This document shows positions 1 to 8,864 of a stretch of DNA of 64,000 bases, one piece after another. The notes beneath the pieces are model-generated. The model saw only the letters and a program-made list of their open reading frames with translations, was not told the DNA's origin and did no database searches. The DNA lies in NCBI GenBank assembly GCA_016929095.1, contig JAFGJM010000033.1, forward strand, positions 124,001 through 188,000, read 5' to 3'. The translations under genes and the position numbers were made by a program. Origin of the DNA: Anaerolineales bacterium (GTDB taxonomy: Bacteria; Chloroflexota; Anaerolineae; Anaerolineales; UBA4823). The first letter of the stretch is position 1, and each line of letters opens with the position of its first letter.

Positions 1-2202
1 AACTGTGCCATTTTCTAAAAAATTGGCAATTCCCTCTACACCAGATTGACTTCGAACAATCTCAGCCAAATATCGACCTGCTAAAAATTCTTGGAAACTT
101 AAGTGGATAAAACGATAAGAGCCTAAACGTTCTTCTAGCAGGGTACCTCGCGTACGAGTAAGTACGATTAAATCTTCAATCTTATCCTTATACTCTGGTT
201 TGGCTGCAATAAGTCTTCGGATACCACTTTCGCTTATCTCCCTTCCTTGCTCATTTCCACGCTCATGCATACTGAATGCCACGAATTGTGCCAATTCACG
301 GTGAATCTGCAGGCTTCCTCCAACCATTTGTCCGATTCGCTCACTTACCGCTTCATCTGGATTGTATTCAGGTAGCAACATTGCATCTGTTGCTTTCATA
401 TACAATTCGGCACGTTGTTCAGGTAAATGTCGATCACTATAATGAACCACCAAAAGCAACCGTATTAATAATGGAGTTGTTATGAGTGGTTCAATTTCCA
501 TCCCTGAACGTATTCTGCGCTCAGATTCTAATTTTTGTATACTGTGAAGTAAATCATTTGCCTTTTGTTGTGCAATAATTTGGTCTGAAGGAAATAAGCT
601 ATTATATGCTTGTGAAACAAGTGCAGCGATTTGGTCATTAGATAGCGGTTTGACTTTTAACTCCCGGAAGAGATTCGAAGGTAGGGCGGTACGTTCTTTG
701 TACGCAATTGTCCTACAGGTCACTACAGCATGCATAGAGCCCCGTCCAACAATAAGTGTTTCTATTGCTTCGCGTACTAATACCCTTTCTTGTTCATTTG
801 CTACTTCGTCCAAGCCGTCTAGTAATAAAATCACTGTTTGTCCATCCAATATTAGAAGTTCGAAGAAATCGGTCGGTAGATTAAAGCTACTTTGTTTTTC
901 AATCAAATAAAATGATATGAATGAAGCCAAAGTCTTCTGGCGTGCTTTGGATATATTTTTCTGACTTCGTAAGTAATCGGCATAGGCATTAAGAGGTACA
1001 TAGATTGGCAACGGAAGTTTCTTTTCAACTTCTAAAACCGTTGTATTTAACTTTAGTTCCTTCAACAAACTTTTTTCCTTTCCACCTAATTTTTTATAAT
1101 CTTGCCTTACTTCCTTAAGGGTTAGTTTTAAATCTATGCCGTCTTCGAATAACCTAAATATATTCAGGTCAATTTCACTTAACATCGACTTTTGTAAATC
1201 TGTTAAATTACGTAAACTAACTTTCAGATCTTCGATTCCTCTCTTGTCTTCTTCATAGATTCTATCTAGGTCTAATCCTAATTTTCTAAATGCCAACTGA
1301 TCGTCCCCCCTTAGGATAGCATTAGCTAATGTACTAGCTATATGTTGTAAAACAGTGGTTTTTCCAGAACCCGGACCGCCTGTTATGATCAAGCGATTTC
1401 CTTCTCCTAGCACTTGATCAAATGATATCTCTTTCTTTTTTTCGTAACTTCCACCTAATAGTGGTACATATACTTTTTCAAGATCAATTTGAATTACTTG
1501 ATGTCCTTCACGCTTGATTCCACGTAATTCTATGGATCCATAACGATTACGAACCCAGTTTAAGTAATCGACAATTTGGTAATGAAGTTTTCTTTTGTCA
1601 AATATTGTTTCTGATTGCTTCAAAAATTGATTGAGGATATAGTAGATATGATTGTTTCTTTCAGTGATTAGAATATTATCTTTTGCGCCTTCCTCGATCC
1701 AGGTCCCCTTTTTTTTAATTTTTACAGAGCTAGAATCTTGAGCAATAATCCCTTTTCCAATTATTTTTGCAATTTGAATATCCGTATTTCCATACTGAGT
1801 CAATTCTTCCCTGATAGCACGAGTAAACCAATCTTTCTCGCGTTGATCTAATACGGATTCTGCTGTTGGGATAACGCTCAGCTGTTCAAGAATTGCATTA
1901 ATCTCATCACGCAATTCTGGAGTTTCTTCAACCGCATTTTCCAGACTCTTTGCTGTAGTTGCTTCATCGCCTAATTCTTTCAAGTGTTGAAGTTGATTAG
2001 CAAGAAGATTGGTACCGATGACTCCACCGAGTGTCACAAGAGCTGACCAATTGCCCGCCCTGGCAGCTTCCAAGATTGGTATTAAGCTAACAGCGCTTAA
2101 GAAGTAATATATCGAATTTACTCCTGCATGCTGCATACGCTCTTTCCACCCCCATAACCTTTTATTTACTTCTTGCTTCCATTGTGATAAGTTGAAGGCC
2201 AT
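1..2202 (-). CDS. NACHT-domain STAND NTPase, C-terminus beyond the window
   Basis: The reverse strand is open from an ATG at 2202 to the window edge, giving 734 residues without a stop. Residues 275-283 read GGPGSGKTT (Walker A) and about 457-466 read VILLLDGLDE (Walker B with the acidic pair usual for NACHT). Near the left edge a block RFIHLSFQEFLAGRYL resembles the winged-helix segment that follows NACHT modules. The N-terminal 75 residues hold a hydrophobic stretch, then a charged linker that is not a recognised effector. STAND NTPases of this kind often act as signal-sensing switches in phage defence; the sensor and any C-terminal repeats are off the window. As accessory cargo at the end of a mobile element, defence is a reasonable inference, not shown. 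Confidence 0.85.
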   Translation of the reverse strand, partial: MAFNLSQWKQEVNKRLWGWKERMQHAGVNSIYYFLSAVSLIPILEAARAGNWSALVTLGGVIGTNLLANQLQHLKELGDEATTAKSLENAVEETPELRDEINAILEQLSVIPTAESVLDQREKDWFTRAIREELTQYGNTDIQIAKIIGKGIIAQDSSSVKIKKKGTWIEEGAKDNILITERNNHIYYILNQFLKQSETIFDKRKLHYQIVDYLNWVRNRYGSIELRGIKREGHQVIQIDLEKVYVPLLGGSYEKKKEISFDQVLGEGNRLIITGGPGSGKTTVLQHIASTLANAILRGDDQLAFRKLGLDLDRIYEEDKRGIEDLKVSLRNLTDLQKSMLSEIDLNIFRLFEDGIDLKLTLKEVRQDYKKLGGKEKSLLKELKLNTTVLEVEKKLPLPIYVPLNAYADYLRSQKNISKARQKTLASFISFYLIEKQSSFNLPTDFFELLILDGQTVILLLDGLDEVANEQERVLVREAIETLIVGRGSMHAVVTCRTIAYKERTALPSNLFRELKVKPLSNDQIAALVSQAYNSLFPSDQIIAQQKANDLLHSIQKLESERRIRSGMEIEPLITTPLLIRLLLVVHYSDRHLPEQRAELYMKATDAMLLPEYNPDEAVSERIGQMVGGSLQIHRELAQFVAFSMHERGNEQGREISESGIRRLIAAKPEYKDKIEDLIVLTRTRGTLLEERLGSYRFIHLSFQEFLAGRYLAEIVRSQSGVEGIANFLENGTV

Positions 2203-2699
2203 TATTCCCGATATTACTCTCGATCATTAGGTGTTTAAGTAATTCATCCAAATTAGATAATAGGTTTTATTGATATTTCTATAAGCGTAGTAATTATTAT
2301 TCAACTTTCATAGATGGTCAGTCTGAAACAAGATTTCGTAATTAAAATTGAACCTAATCCAGAACTGATCGGTGGATATTCACATAAATAAGTTTCATTA
2401 TGGCTTCTCAACGATTAATTTTATCAAATAAGTATAATACGTTGTTTTTAAAAAGCCCAATAATATGCTAATTTGGGAATGGCATTGATGATGCAGTAAG
2501 GAATCGTTAACCTTGGATCGAAATGATTTTTACAAGTTTAATCTTGGCATTACAGCAGGCACCGAAATGATTAAATTATCGCAAGAAGGCAACAATAAGA
2601 TCATTACAGGTAAAATAATGTTGTAGATTTTTACTACCATCACACGTTCACGATTGTTAAAAAAGGAGTTGGCTGCCTAATGATAACTATCAGCGCTCG
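2203..2699. other. AT-rich intergenic stretch upstream of the NACHT gene
   Basis: About 500 bases between the 3' end of the VirD4-like gene and the NACHT start, both leftward. It should hold the NACHT promoter, but I see no clear -35/-10 pair, no strong hairpin and no coding frame worth calling. A 36-codon minus-strand frame starting at 2640 has a lipoprotein-like leader but no ribosome binding site, and was not called. Confidence 0.5.
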
Positions 2700-4181
2700 T
2701 CAGACTAATTTTTCGGCAGGATGCGATTCGTCATCATCAAATAAAAACTTCCAAAAAGATCGCTCAGCAATCTCCTCTTCTACTTCTTTACGAGTTCGTG
2801 CAAGATGTCGCGAATTTTCGCGTATTTTGTCAGCTATTTCCTTATTCCAACTATCCATACCAAGATCTTCTGTAACAATCTTATGCTCAACCAGGCGAGG
2901 TAATTGATCTTTTTCTGATGGTATGTTGATCAAACGGGACCAGGCTTGGTAATTGGGAAGTATGGAAAGTTGGTTCGCCATTTCAGCTTCAACATCGTTA
3001 TACGGTCGTCGTGGAAGTTCTACTTCTTGATATAGCTTTCCTTCATCAGTTTTCAACTCAGTTTCAATCAGAAAATTCATTCCCTGGTATTCATAATCTC
3101 TATATACAGGTTCAACACGGGTGTCAGCTGATGGCGGGGTGTTGTCAAATTGGCTCGCTAATTCGTAGCTATCTCGAACGGTTACTCGAAAAACAACCAG
3201 ATTCCCGACATTTAGAGTAGACCCCTTACTTAGAAGATCCAATTGATCACGGAACTGATGAGCGACGACTACATCTACGGCATACTTGCGTGCTTCGCTT
3301 TGTAAGATGGAAAAACTTTCGGTTGCAAAATTCTGAAACTCATCTACAATCAGATGGAATGGACGGCGTTCTCCCTTTGGGATTGACCGGCGTTGTAGTG
3401 CAGCGATCAGCATCAAGTTTACCAGGACCGAGCCCAGAAGCGAGGAGTTCACTTCACCCAGGTCACCTTTGGATAGGTTAACAAATAAGATCTTGCCATG
3501 ATCCATCAATTGTCGCAGATCAATTGTATTTTTCGACTGACCAACGATGTTGCGCATACTGATATCCGTCACAAATGGGCTGATCTTATTCAATGTAGAA
3601 CTGGTTAGCTCATAGCGAAGCTTCTCACTCCTTGGGAAAGTCTCCCAGAATTGCTTCAGGATCGGGTCTTCAAGAACTTTTACCAGTTTCTCGTGATGTT
3701 CTTTTTTGGAGTTTAGTAACTCTATCAGCTCTTTAAAAGTGGTGTCATCGTATTGCATGACTGTGAGGAGCGTATGCCTCAAAACATGTTCCAGTCTTGG
3801 CCCCCAGGAATGCGAGAACAAACGTCCCAAGGTGCCCATGACTGTCGAGACCACCCAACGTACCTGGAATGGATCCTTACGGTCACAAGACAACAGGTTC
3901 AATCCGAATGGTCTTTCGATGTCCATGGGATCAAATAAGATGACATCGTCCACTCTTTCTGGCGGCACTAAACCAAGCATGTCATCGATCAAATCTCCAT
4001 GAGGATCGATGACGCAAAGTCCATGCTCCTTATCTTGATGCATATCCTGGTAGATCATGTTTTTCAACAGCGTAGATTTCCCAGTTCCGGTGGTGCCGAT
4101 AATGTACGTACCCTGGCGGCGCTCATCTAAAGATAATTCTACATGTGATCCATCGTCAATACTTGTCCCTAACCTTAGCAT
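2700..4181 (-). CDS. VirD4/TraG-like conjugative coupling ATPase
   Basis: A protein of 493 residues with a P-loop GTTGTGKST at about 29-37, an early IDPHGDL segment, and a later LIVDEFQNF Walker B block. This arrangement is typical of type IV secretion coupling-protein-like ATPases (TraM-recognition/TraG-D families) on integrative elements. Such ATPases bind DNA and pump it toward a transfer channel. I chose the ATG at 4181 rather than 4220 because GGAGG sits six bases upstream of it. No relaxase or mating-pair genes are visible, so the element may be mobilised by others, or the ATPase may serve another DNA-handling role. There is no N-terminal membrane anchor, unlike classical VirD4. Confidence 0.8.
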   Translation of the reverse strand: MLRLGTSIDDGSHVELSLDERRQGTYIIGTTGTGKSTLLKNMIYQDMHQDKEHGLCVIDPHGDLIDDMLGLVPPERVDDVILFDPMDIERPFGLNLLSCDRKDPFQVRWVVSTVMGTLGRLFSHSWGPRLEHVLRHTLLTVMQYDDTTFKELIELLNSKKEHHEKLVKVLEDPILKQFWETFPRSEKLRYELTSSTLNKISPFVTDISMRNIVGQSKNTIDLRQLMDHGKILFVNLSKGDLGEVNSSLLGSVLVNLMLIAALQRRSIPKGERRPFHLIVDEFQNFATESFSILQSEARKYAVDVVVAHQFRDQLDLLSKGSTLNVGNLVVFRVTVRDSYELASQFDNTPPSADTRVEPVYRDYEYQGMNFLIETELKTDEGKLYQEVELPRRPYNDVEAEMANQLSILPNYQAWSRLINIPSEKDQLPRLVEHKIVTEDLGMDSWNKEIADKIRENSRHLARTRKEVEEEIAERSFWKFLFDDDESHPAEKLV

Positions 4182-4343
4182 GTCAATCCTCCACGTCGGA
4201 TATATAAGAATTATAGTCATAGATTGAAAATTGGGGAAATATTTAACAATTAAAAATGGAAATCTCGAGTAAACTTATTTTAAGTGGTGAGCCTTGTACC
4301 TTAATAACTACATTTAAGCTGCCCAAGGAGGAGGTGAATTATT

Positions 4344-4673
4344 ATGGGGGGAACAATACTAGCCGATATCCTGGATGAGCTTATTGGAATTGTGAAATCT
4401 ATTCCTGAAGCTTTATGGAAGGATGCATTGTTTAACCAACGATCAAGGTCAATGCAAGATAAATTTAATCTTTGGATAAAAAGCAAAGATTCATTGAACA
4501 TCAGCTTGACTGATCAACTTCAATATAAGACTGGAATAAATCAAAAATTATTCCAAGAAAATATTGAAATTAGAAATCTCCTTACCCAAAAGGATAAAGA
4601 GATTTCTCGCTTGAACCAAAAAATAAAATCAAGTGAATATAACTTACATAATAGACATAAAGCCTTTAGGTAA
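4344..4673 (+). CDS. Small hypothetical coiled-coil protein of the mobile element
   Basis: A 109-residue frame preceded by a very strong ribosome binding site (AAGGAGGAGGTG, 8 bases before ATG), so translation is likely. The C-terminal half is polar and heptad-like, rich in Lys, Glu, Gln and Asn, which suggests a coiled coil; the N-terminus holds a short amphipathic segment. It is divergent from the VirD4-like gene and lies 150 bases before a membrane protein. I do not recognise the family. An accessory role in the element is the only thing its position supports. Confidence 0.6.
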   Translation: MGGTILADILDELIGIVKSIPEALWKDALFNQRSRSMQDKFNLWIKSKDSLNISLTDQLQYKTGINQKLFQENIEIRNLLTQKDKEISRLNQKIKSSEYNLHNRHKAFR

Positions 4674-4825
4674 GTAAAAAATTAATCATAAGTAGAGTAG
4701 TGATAAGTGTTACAAGGCTCCCACTACTCCCATGACATTGTAGGGGTTTTCTATCGAAAAAACAACCTGGCATTTTAACCACGACTAACTTTACTATTAA
4801 ATAACCAAAAAATGGGAAAACCAAA

Positions 4826-5785
4826 ATGGATCTCAAACATATACGACATGCAAACTTAGCCAGTCTTCTTGGGTATTATCTGGATGGATGGGCGGATTTA
4901 ATTGAGGGAATGGGTGATAAAGCAGAGGAAGTGGAGAATGCCGTTTTTGATCAGCTCATTCAGCAAAATATGCCAGATGTCAATGTAACTAAAGTGAGTA
5001 TGCGAGAAGGATTTTTATCTGGGGAATATCGAGACTATATCAAAACTACTACTTCACCAGGTGCCACCACAACGATATATTTTTCAAAACACGGAAAAAA
5101 TTTATATGCTTCCTGGCGTTCTTTTATTTTAGTGATCCCAAATTTAAAGTTGTTACTGATTTATTTACTCATGTCGATCGTCATAACCATTATTGTGGGA
5201 TTAATTATTACTGAATCAATCATATTTAAAATCCACCATTTAATCATAAATTCTGTGAATTGGGAAATTTTCAAAGATGCCATTGGCAGGTGGGCATTAT
5301 TTGCGATTCTCGTATTCGGATGTGAATTACTTGTTCTAGTTGTAGCAGGGAGAGTCATTCGTAGACATGAACGCGCTTTTCTGGCGAAAGGAATTATTAT
5401 TATCGCTTCGATATTTGCGATTATCATCCCACTTTTTGTAGAAAATATTGGAAAAGAAATAGGGCAGGGTATCAGCTATATCTTTAAAACTTATTGGACA
5501 GGATTTGGTTTATTGTTGTTTAAACTGATCAATATTCCGCTTTATGCTTTATGGACCATAACAATAATTTTGGTTTTAGCTGCAATCTTGGGTTTGATTA
5601 TCAGAAGAAATATCTTCGCTTTCTTTTTGAAGGAGCCTAGTCTATTTGACGCGGAAGATATTTCGGCTATGAATATTTCAGTCCATAAGGTTATTTTACG
5701 TGCGTTAGATTCCCAGGGAATCGATATAACAAAATTACGTATAAAGCGGGATTTTAAAGGTGGGCGACGAGAAGAAAACGTTTGA
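4826..5785 (+). CDS. Hypothetical multi-pass membrane protein
   Basis: 319 residues. The first 100 are soluble; then several hydrophobic segments are visible (about residues 98-130, 155-175, 190-210, 230-260), followed by a charged cytosolic tail rich in Lys and Arg. The start has only a weak purine-rich site. It ends five bases before the convergent primase gene, so the two genes share their 3' boundary. No family is recognised. In an element with a coupling ATPase it might be part of a membrane or transfer apparatus, or a defence effector; nothing in the sequence decides this. Confidence 0.6.
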   Translation: MDLKHIRHANLASLLGYYLDGWADLIEGMGDKAEEVENAVFDQLIQQNMPDVNVTKVSMREGFLSGEYRDYIKTTTSPGATTTIYFSKHGKNLYASWRSFILVIPNLKLLLIYLLMSIVITIIVGLIITESIIFKIHHLIINSVNWEIFKDAIGRWALFAILVFGCELLVLVVAGRVIRRHERAFLAKGIIIIASIFAIIIPLFVENIGKEIGQGISYIFKTYWTGFGLLLFKLINIPLYALWTITIILVLAAILGLIIRRNIFAFFLKEPSLFDAEDISAMNISVHKVILRALDSQGIDITKLRIKRDFKGGRREENV

Positions 5786-5790
5786 TAAGT

Positions 5791-6732
5791 TTATAAAAGA
5801 ATATGCGCTAAGTCTCTGATTGCAGATTTGAAATCACAACTTTTCCATTTCATCCAAAAATCTATGATGCTGCCTCCCCCACATTCGGCAAAACAGCACC
5901 AGTAATTCTCATCTAAATTCACCGCAAAACTTTCATGTTGATCATCATGAAAAGGGCACAAGCCTCGTCCGGTAGGGGAGATGTCCACATAGCGGCATAC
6001 AAAATCATATACGGTAATACTGTCCTTGATACGGCTTGAAAGTGACTCACTGGACTCCTGTATTGGTATAGGAACCGGTTTCTGATCGAAAGATAGTGGA
6101 TCATGCATTATCTTTCGAAACGCCCTTTCTGTGACCATACAAGGGTTGGTAAGGATATTAATTTGATCTTCAGTTTTATTGGCTAAAGCCTTACCATCGG
6201 GAGTGATAAAGCCGTATCGCTCACCTGTTTTGCGATGGATACCAAAAGGTAAACGAACTAGAGAACCCGGGCCGGTCTTCAGTTCGTTTTGTTTGGGAAA
6301 TAATTCAAGGGTGGAGAAATCAAATTGTTTCAATAAGCGCTTGCCAAACGAGCGAGCTGTTTTGCCTGGGATGGATTTCCAAAAGAAAATCCACAAATGT
6401 CCACCCCGGCGGCTGGTTTCAAGGTAGGAGGGAATATCACGTTGAGATAAGGTGGTGGACATTTGGATCAGACGATCCCATGTGGGTTGATCGTCTGCAT
6501 CGAAAACTATAAACCTTGCCTCACTTTGTTCATTCAGCACATAACACCCCAAAGTGATCTCACCTTTTAGGTGAGAGAGGATGTGTGACATGGTTAGGGT
6601 TTTCTTAATACAGACATAGCTTCCATCATTCAACTGCAGGGGATACAAATCCCACCGTTGAATAAAGGTGTTTGTCAAAGACCTGACACAATTTTCAAGC
6701 TCGATTGAATTTAAGAGAACTTCTTTTTGCAT
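5791..6732 (-). CDS. AEP-type primase with C-terminal CHC2-like zinc finger
   Basis: 313 residues. The N-terminal half fits an archaeo-eukaryotic primase (TOTE-type) fold: FIVFDADD with Asp78 and Asp80 as metal ligands, SRRGGHLWIFF at 107-117 with the conserved His112, and LVRLPFGIHRKTG at about 158-170. The C-terminal half carries CPFH at 259-262 followed by CCFAEC at 279-284, a CHC2-like zinc finger with one extra residue between the last cysteines. Such primases prime replication of plasmids and mobile elements. A good site (GGAGGG, 5-6 bases before ATG) supports the start. It lies next to a hairpin-rich block and a likely iteron origin, which fits a replication role. Confidence in the AEP call is high, in its exact partner low. 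Confidence 0.8.
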   Translation of the reverse strand: MQKEVLLNSIELENCVRSLTNTFIQRWDLYPLQLNDGSYVCIKKTLTMSHILSHLKGEITLGCYVLNEQSEARFIVFDADDQPTWDRLIQMSTTLSQRDIPSYLETSRRGGHLWIFFWKSIPGKTARSFGKRLLKQFDFSTLELFPKQNELKTGPGSLVRLPFGIHRKTGERYGFITPDGKALANKTEDQINILTNPCMVTERAFRKIMHDPLSFDQKPVPIPIQESSESLSSRIKDSITVYDFVCRYVDISPTGRGLCPFHDDQHESFAVNLDENYWCCFAECGGGSIIDFWMKWKSCDFKSAIRDLAHILL

Positions 6733-6834
6733 GGTAACCCTCCACGCTCACTGTATCAAAACTAAAAGAAGTTGTCTTGTTTTGAATTAGTATCGAGTAA
6801 GATGCAGGAGGAAAATAGTAAAGAAAGAAATGTA

Positions 6835-7446
6835 GCATGGAAATGAAATGCCTCGTTTCCATGCCTTTATTTACGGATGAGATCTGGACAAAGTCGATGG
6901 ATAGAGCGATTAAAGAGATTGAAAAATATAAATGTAGCGCCTTCGGCGCTTTACCTTACGGTCTTGAGGCTGCCGGAGAGGTCCAGGAGAAACCGGCGGC
7001 CGCACGTGTCGGCGTTGAAGACGCCGACTGCCAACGCGATAGCGAATGCCTGAATCCTGCGAAGCAGGTTTCAGGCGAAGCGTGGCGCCGAGGAGACGGC
7101 GAGCGAAGCGACACCGATCAACGAGGGCACCCTGGCTGAAAACCGTTAGGTTGAAGGACAGGGCGCAGCGTTGGCAGTCGGGGTCGGTCTCGAAAGAGAT
7201 CGACGCCCGACACGCTGGCTTGGCGATGGGGGGTCTGGCGAAACGGTCTGTTTTGGAGCAAAAAATGCGGAAAAACTGTCCGTTTAGGGCTGTTTTATAG
7301 CCTAAAAGCTATGGCCTCCTTGAGACAAGGCAGAATCTCCTGGCTCAAGGCGAGGGCTCGATGCCCGAAGGCTTGAGAATTGAGCCTCTGGCTCGCATCT
7401 ACCCCCAGGCAACTAACCTATACTATTGCATAGGGTTTTGCCTGGG
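6835..7446 (+). ncRNA. Candidate large structured RNA / hairpin-rich block
   Basis: A GC-rich block inside an AT-rich element, packed with inverted repeats: 6835-6843/6856-6864; 6936-6941/6945-6950; 6968-6976/6993-7001; 7008-7015/7021-7028 (perfect, 8 bp); 7048-7060/7064-7076 (13 bp, one mismatch); a tiered stem 7166-7170, 7177-7182, 7184-7191 closing on loop GAAA 7192-7195 and pairing with 7196-7203, 7206-7211, 7213-7217; 7318-7324/7344-7350; 7352-7359/7382-7388; and 7404-7412/7438-7446. The GNRA loop favours the plus strand. Two frames that cross it (from 6837 and 7046) have coding-unlike composition. I do not match it to RNase P, tmRNA, a group II intron or an omega-RNA. It could instead be a DNA structure used in replication. 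Confidence 0.55.
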
Positions 7447-7535
7447 ATTTGTCTAATTTCTTTTTACCCATTTATTGGTCAATAAAAGTGTTCGAATTGG
7501 GTATTTTAGAAATATATAACGGCGAAAGCCGCAAG

Positions 7536-7689
7536 TTATCCACATTAATTCGTGTGAACGAGAACTGTATCTTAGTTTTCTGCTTTTTAATAACTGCATA
7601 TTATTTGTGTAAAAATAACAGACATCAAGATGGAAAAGAAATTGACATCTAGATGTAAAATATTTTGACATCAGGAATGATTTATTTAT
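7536..7689. other. Candidate replication origin of the mobile element
   Basis: A perfect DnaA box TTATCCACA lies at 7536-7544. A second box, TTTTACACA on the minus strand, lies at 7606-7614. The 60 bases between them are AT-rich and could be the unwinding region. Immediately right are three 23-bp direct repeats (7621-7689) that run into the 3' end of a helix-turn-helix gene. This order (DnaA box, AT-rich stretch, DnaA box, iterons, initiator-like gene) is what an iteron-controlled plasmid origin looks like. The primase gene 0.8 kb to the left supports it. Function is inferred. Confidence 0.6.
7621..7689 (+). repeat. Three 23-bp iterons
   Basis: Three head-to-tail copies start at 7621, 7644 and 7667, each opening with GACATC, so the period is exactly 23 bp (about two helical turns). 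The middle copy contains the perfect palindrome ACATCTAGATGT (7645-7656); the first is one change from it, the third is weaker. The third copy overlaps the last codons of the helix-turn-helix gene. Iterons bind an initiator; operator sites for the neighbouring regulators are the alternative. Confidence 0.7.
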
Positions 7690-8041
7690 GTCTTCTCCAG
7701 AACGAGGCTTTGATATTTACGGTATAGATATTTGGACGTCCCTGCCCACGCCTTTGCACACTAATTAACCCTGATTGACGAAGTTCACTAATATAGGTAT
7801 TTACACTTTGACGGGTAGTCCCCATATCTTTTGCCAATCGATCTTGCCCAGGGAAACATTCATCCAATTCGCGGGCATATTTAAGTAACATAGCGTAGGT
7901 AAGTTTAGCCCCTACGGAAATTTCTTTGCTTTCTAAGATGAAATTGGGAACACCAGTCCAACCACGTTGAGTGGCTATGTCTGCCCCCGAAAGGCGCAGA
8001 TTGCGGTCTTTAAATGCTTGTGTCTCTCCCAAACGTTGCAT
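7682..8041 (-). CDS. Helix-turn-helix protein, possible replication initiator
   Basis: 119 residues. Residues 40-105 read like the winged helix-turn-helix found in plasmid and phage replication proteins (HTH_36 type): an ISVGAKLTYAMLLKYA helix, then a segment FPGQDRLAKDMGTTRQSVN and an RRGQGRPNIY wing. There is no catalytic domain. It is read toward the iterons, which overlap its 3' end, and is divergent from the LexA-like pair with an 79-base shared promoter gap. The start at 8041 has no clear ribosome binding site, so the true N-terminus may differ. An initiator or a transcription regulator of the element are both possible; the iterons favour the former. Confidence 0.65.
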   Translation of the reverse strand: MQRLGETQAFKDRNLRLSGADIATQRGWTGVPNFILESKEISVGAKLTYAMLLKYARELDECFPGQDRLAKDMGTTRQSVNTYISELRQSGLISVQRRGQGRPNIYTVNIKASFWRRHK

Positions 8042-8120
8042 AGATCATGATTAAATTGCGCCTGGAAATATTATAATTCCCGATAGATTGTGGTGTCAAA
8101 TTGAATTGGGAGGCTGGTAA

Positions 8121-8861
8121 ATGCCGCATGCACTGTCAGAACGGCAAAAAGAATACCTTAATTTCATTCGGGAATACATCCGCGCAAACGAGATGTCTCC
8201 AGGGCTTGATGAAATTGCCCGGCATTTCGACGTAAAGTCGCCGACTGCTCATAAGATTCTGGAAGCATTGCAGGCAAAAGGTTTTATCTATTTTGTTCGA
8301 TCCAGTGAGGCTGGTTTTTATATTCGCTTGGTCGAACGAGCTGGAATGCATGAAGTGGTGATGCCTGTCCCGATTTTTGGGAAAGTGGATTACCTTGGGG
8401 AAATTCAAAACTTTCCAGAATATTTCGGTGGATTCGATGATTTCTTCTTCGGTGGAAAACCAAATACAATCTTTGCGGTAGTATTAACCAAAGATATCCC
8501 AATCGCCAATATGAAAGCTGGGGACACCATAGTCTTCGACCAAAGTAAAAAGCCACAACCCGGTGATATTTGCATCCTGCCGATCGGACAGAGGTTATTT
8601 TTGGCGAAGATAGCCAGCAAAACGATGGATAGAGAAGTTCATTCAGTGGAAACATCTATCAAATACCCAATCCCCGTGGATTTATGTAATCCTAATGTTG
8701 AGCAATTGTTGAACTATTATCCCTTGGCGTTTGATGAGAATACGGAAGAGATATTGTTCGCTATCGCCGAAGATCAAGACTGGCCGCTTGTGCCTTTACC
8801 AACCAGCTTCGCAGTAGCTACTGCTCTGCACCTTTGGCGAAAGTTCGAAGTGGGCGGATAA
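8121..8861 (+). CDS. LexA-like regulator lacking the catalytic serine (first copy)
   Basis: 246 residues. Residues 1-70 match the LexA winged helix DNA-binding domain, with LDEIARHFDVKSPTAHKIL as helix-turn-helix. The C-terminal part has the layout of the S24/LexA dimerisation-protease fold (NMKAGDTIVFDQ, then PGDICILPIG and LFLAKIASK), but where LexA has Gly-Asp-Ser-Met this protein has Lys-Asp-Ile-Pro, so the nucleophile is missing. The position of the lysine seems kept. It therefore should not self-cleave in response to RecA. GGGAGG seven bases before the ATG decides the start. It forms a two-gene run with the next paralogue, three bases away, upstream of the recombinase. Confidence 0.75.
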   Translation: MPHALSERQKEYLNFIREYIRANEMSPGLDEIARHFDVKSPTAHKILEALQAKGFIYFVRSSEAGFYIRLVERAGMHEVVMPVPIFGKVDYLGEIQNFPEYFGGFDDFFFGGKPNTIFAVVLTKDIPIANMKAGDTIVFDQSKKPQPGDICILPIGQRLFLAKIASKTMDREVHSVETSIKYPIPVDLCNPNVEQLLNYYPLAFDENTEEILFAIAEDQDWPLVPLPTSFAVATALHLWRKFEVGG

Positions 8862-8864
8862 ACG

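Noticed and set aside
2530..2640. A 36-codon minus-strand frame with a lipoprotein-like leader (ATG 2640)
   Set aside because: It has no ribosome binding site, is very short and AT-rich, and nothing around it needs it. A chance frame is more likely.
2680..2907. A plus-strand frame with AAGGAG upstream, overlapping the VirD4-like gene
   Set aside because: The protein is low-complexity Ser/Arg-rich and lies antisense to a well-supported ATPase; a shadow frame.
6837..7300. Two plus-strand frames of 84-100 codons over the hairpin block
   Set aside because: Their products are low in hydrophobic core and rich in Arg, Gly and Asp in the GC-rich part; the underlying inverted repeats explain the composition better than a protein.
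7449..7652. A 67-codon TTG-initiated frame across the origin
   Set aside because: There is no ribosome binding site, and the DnaA boxes, AT-rich stretch and iterons explain the region.
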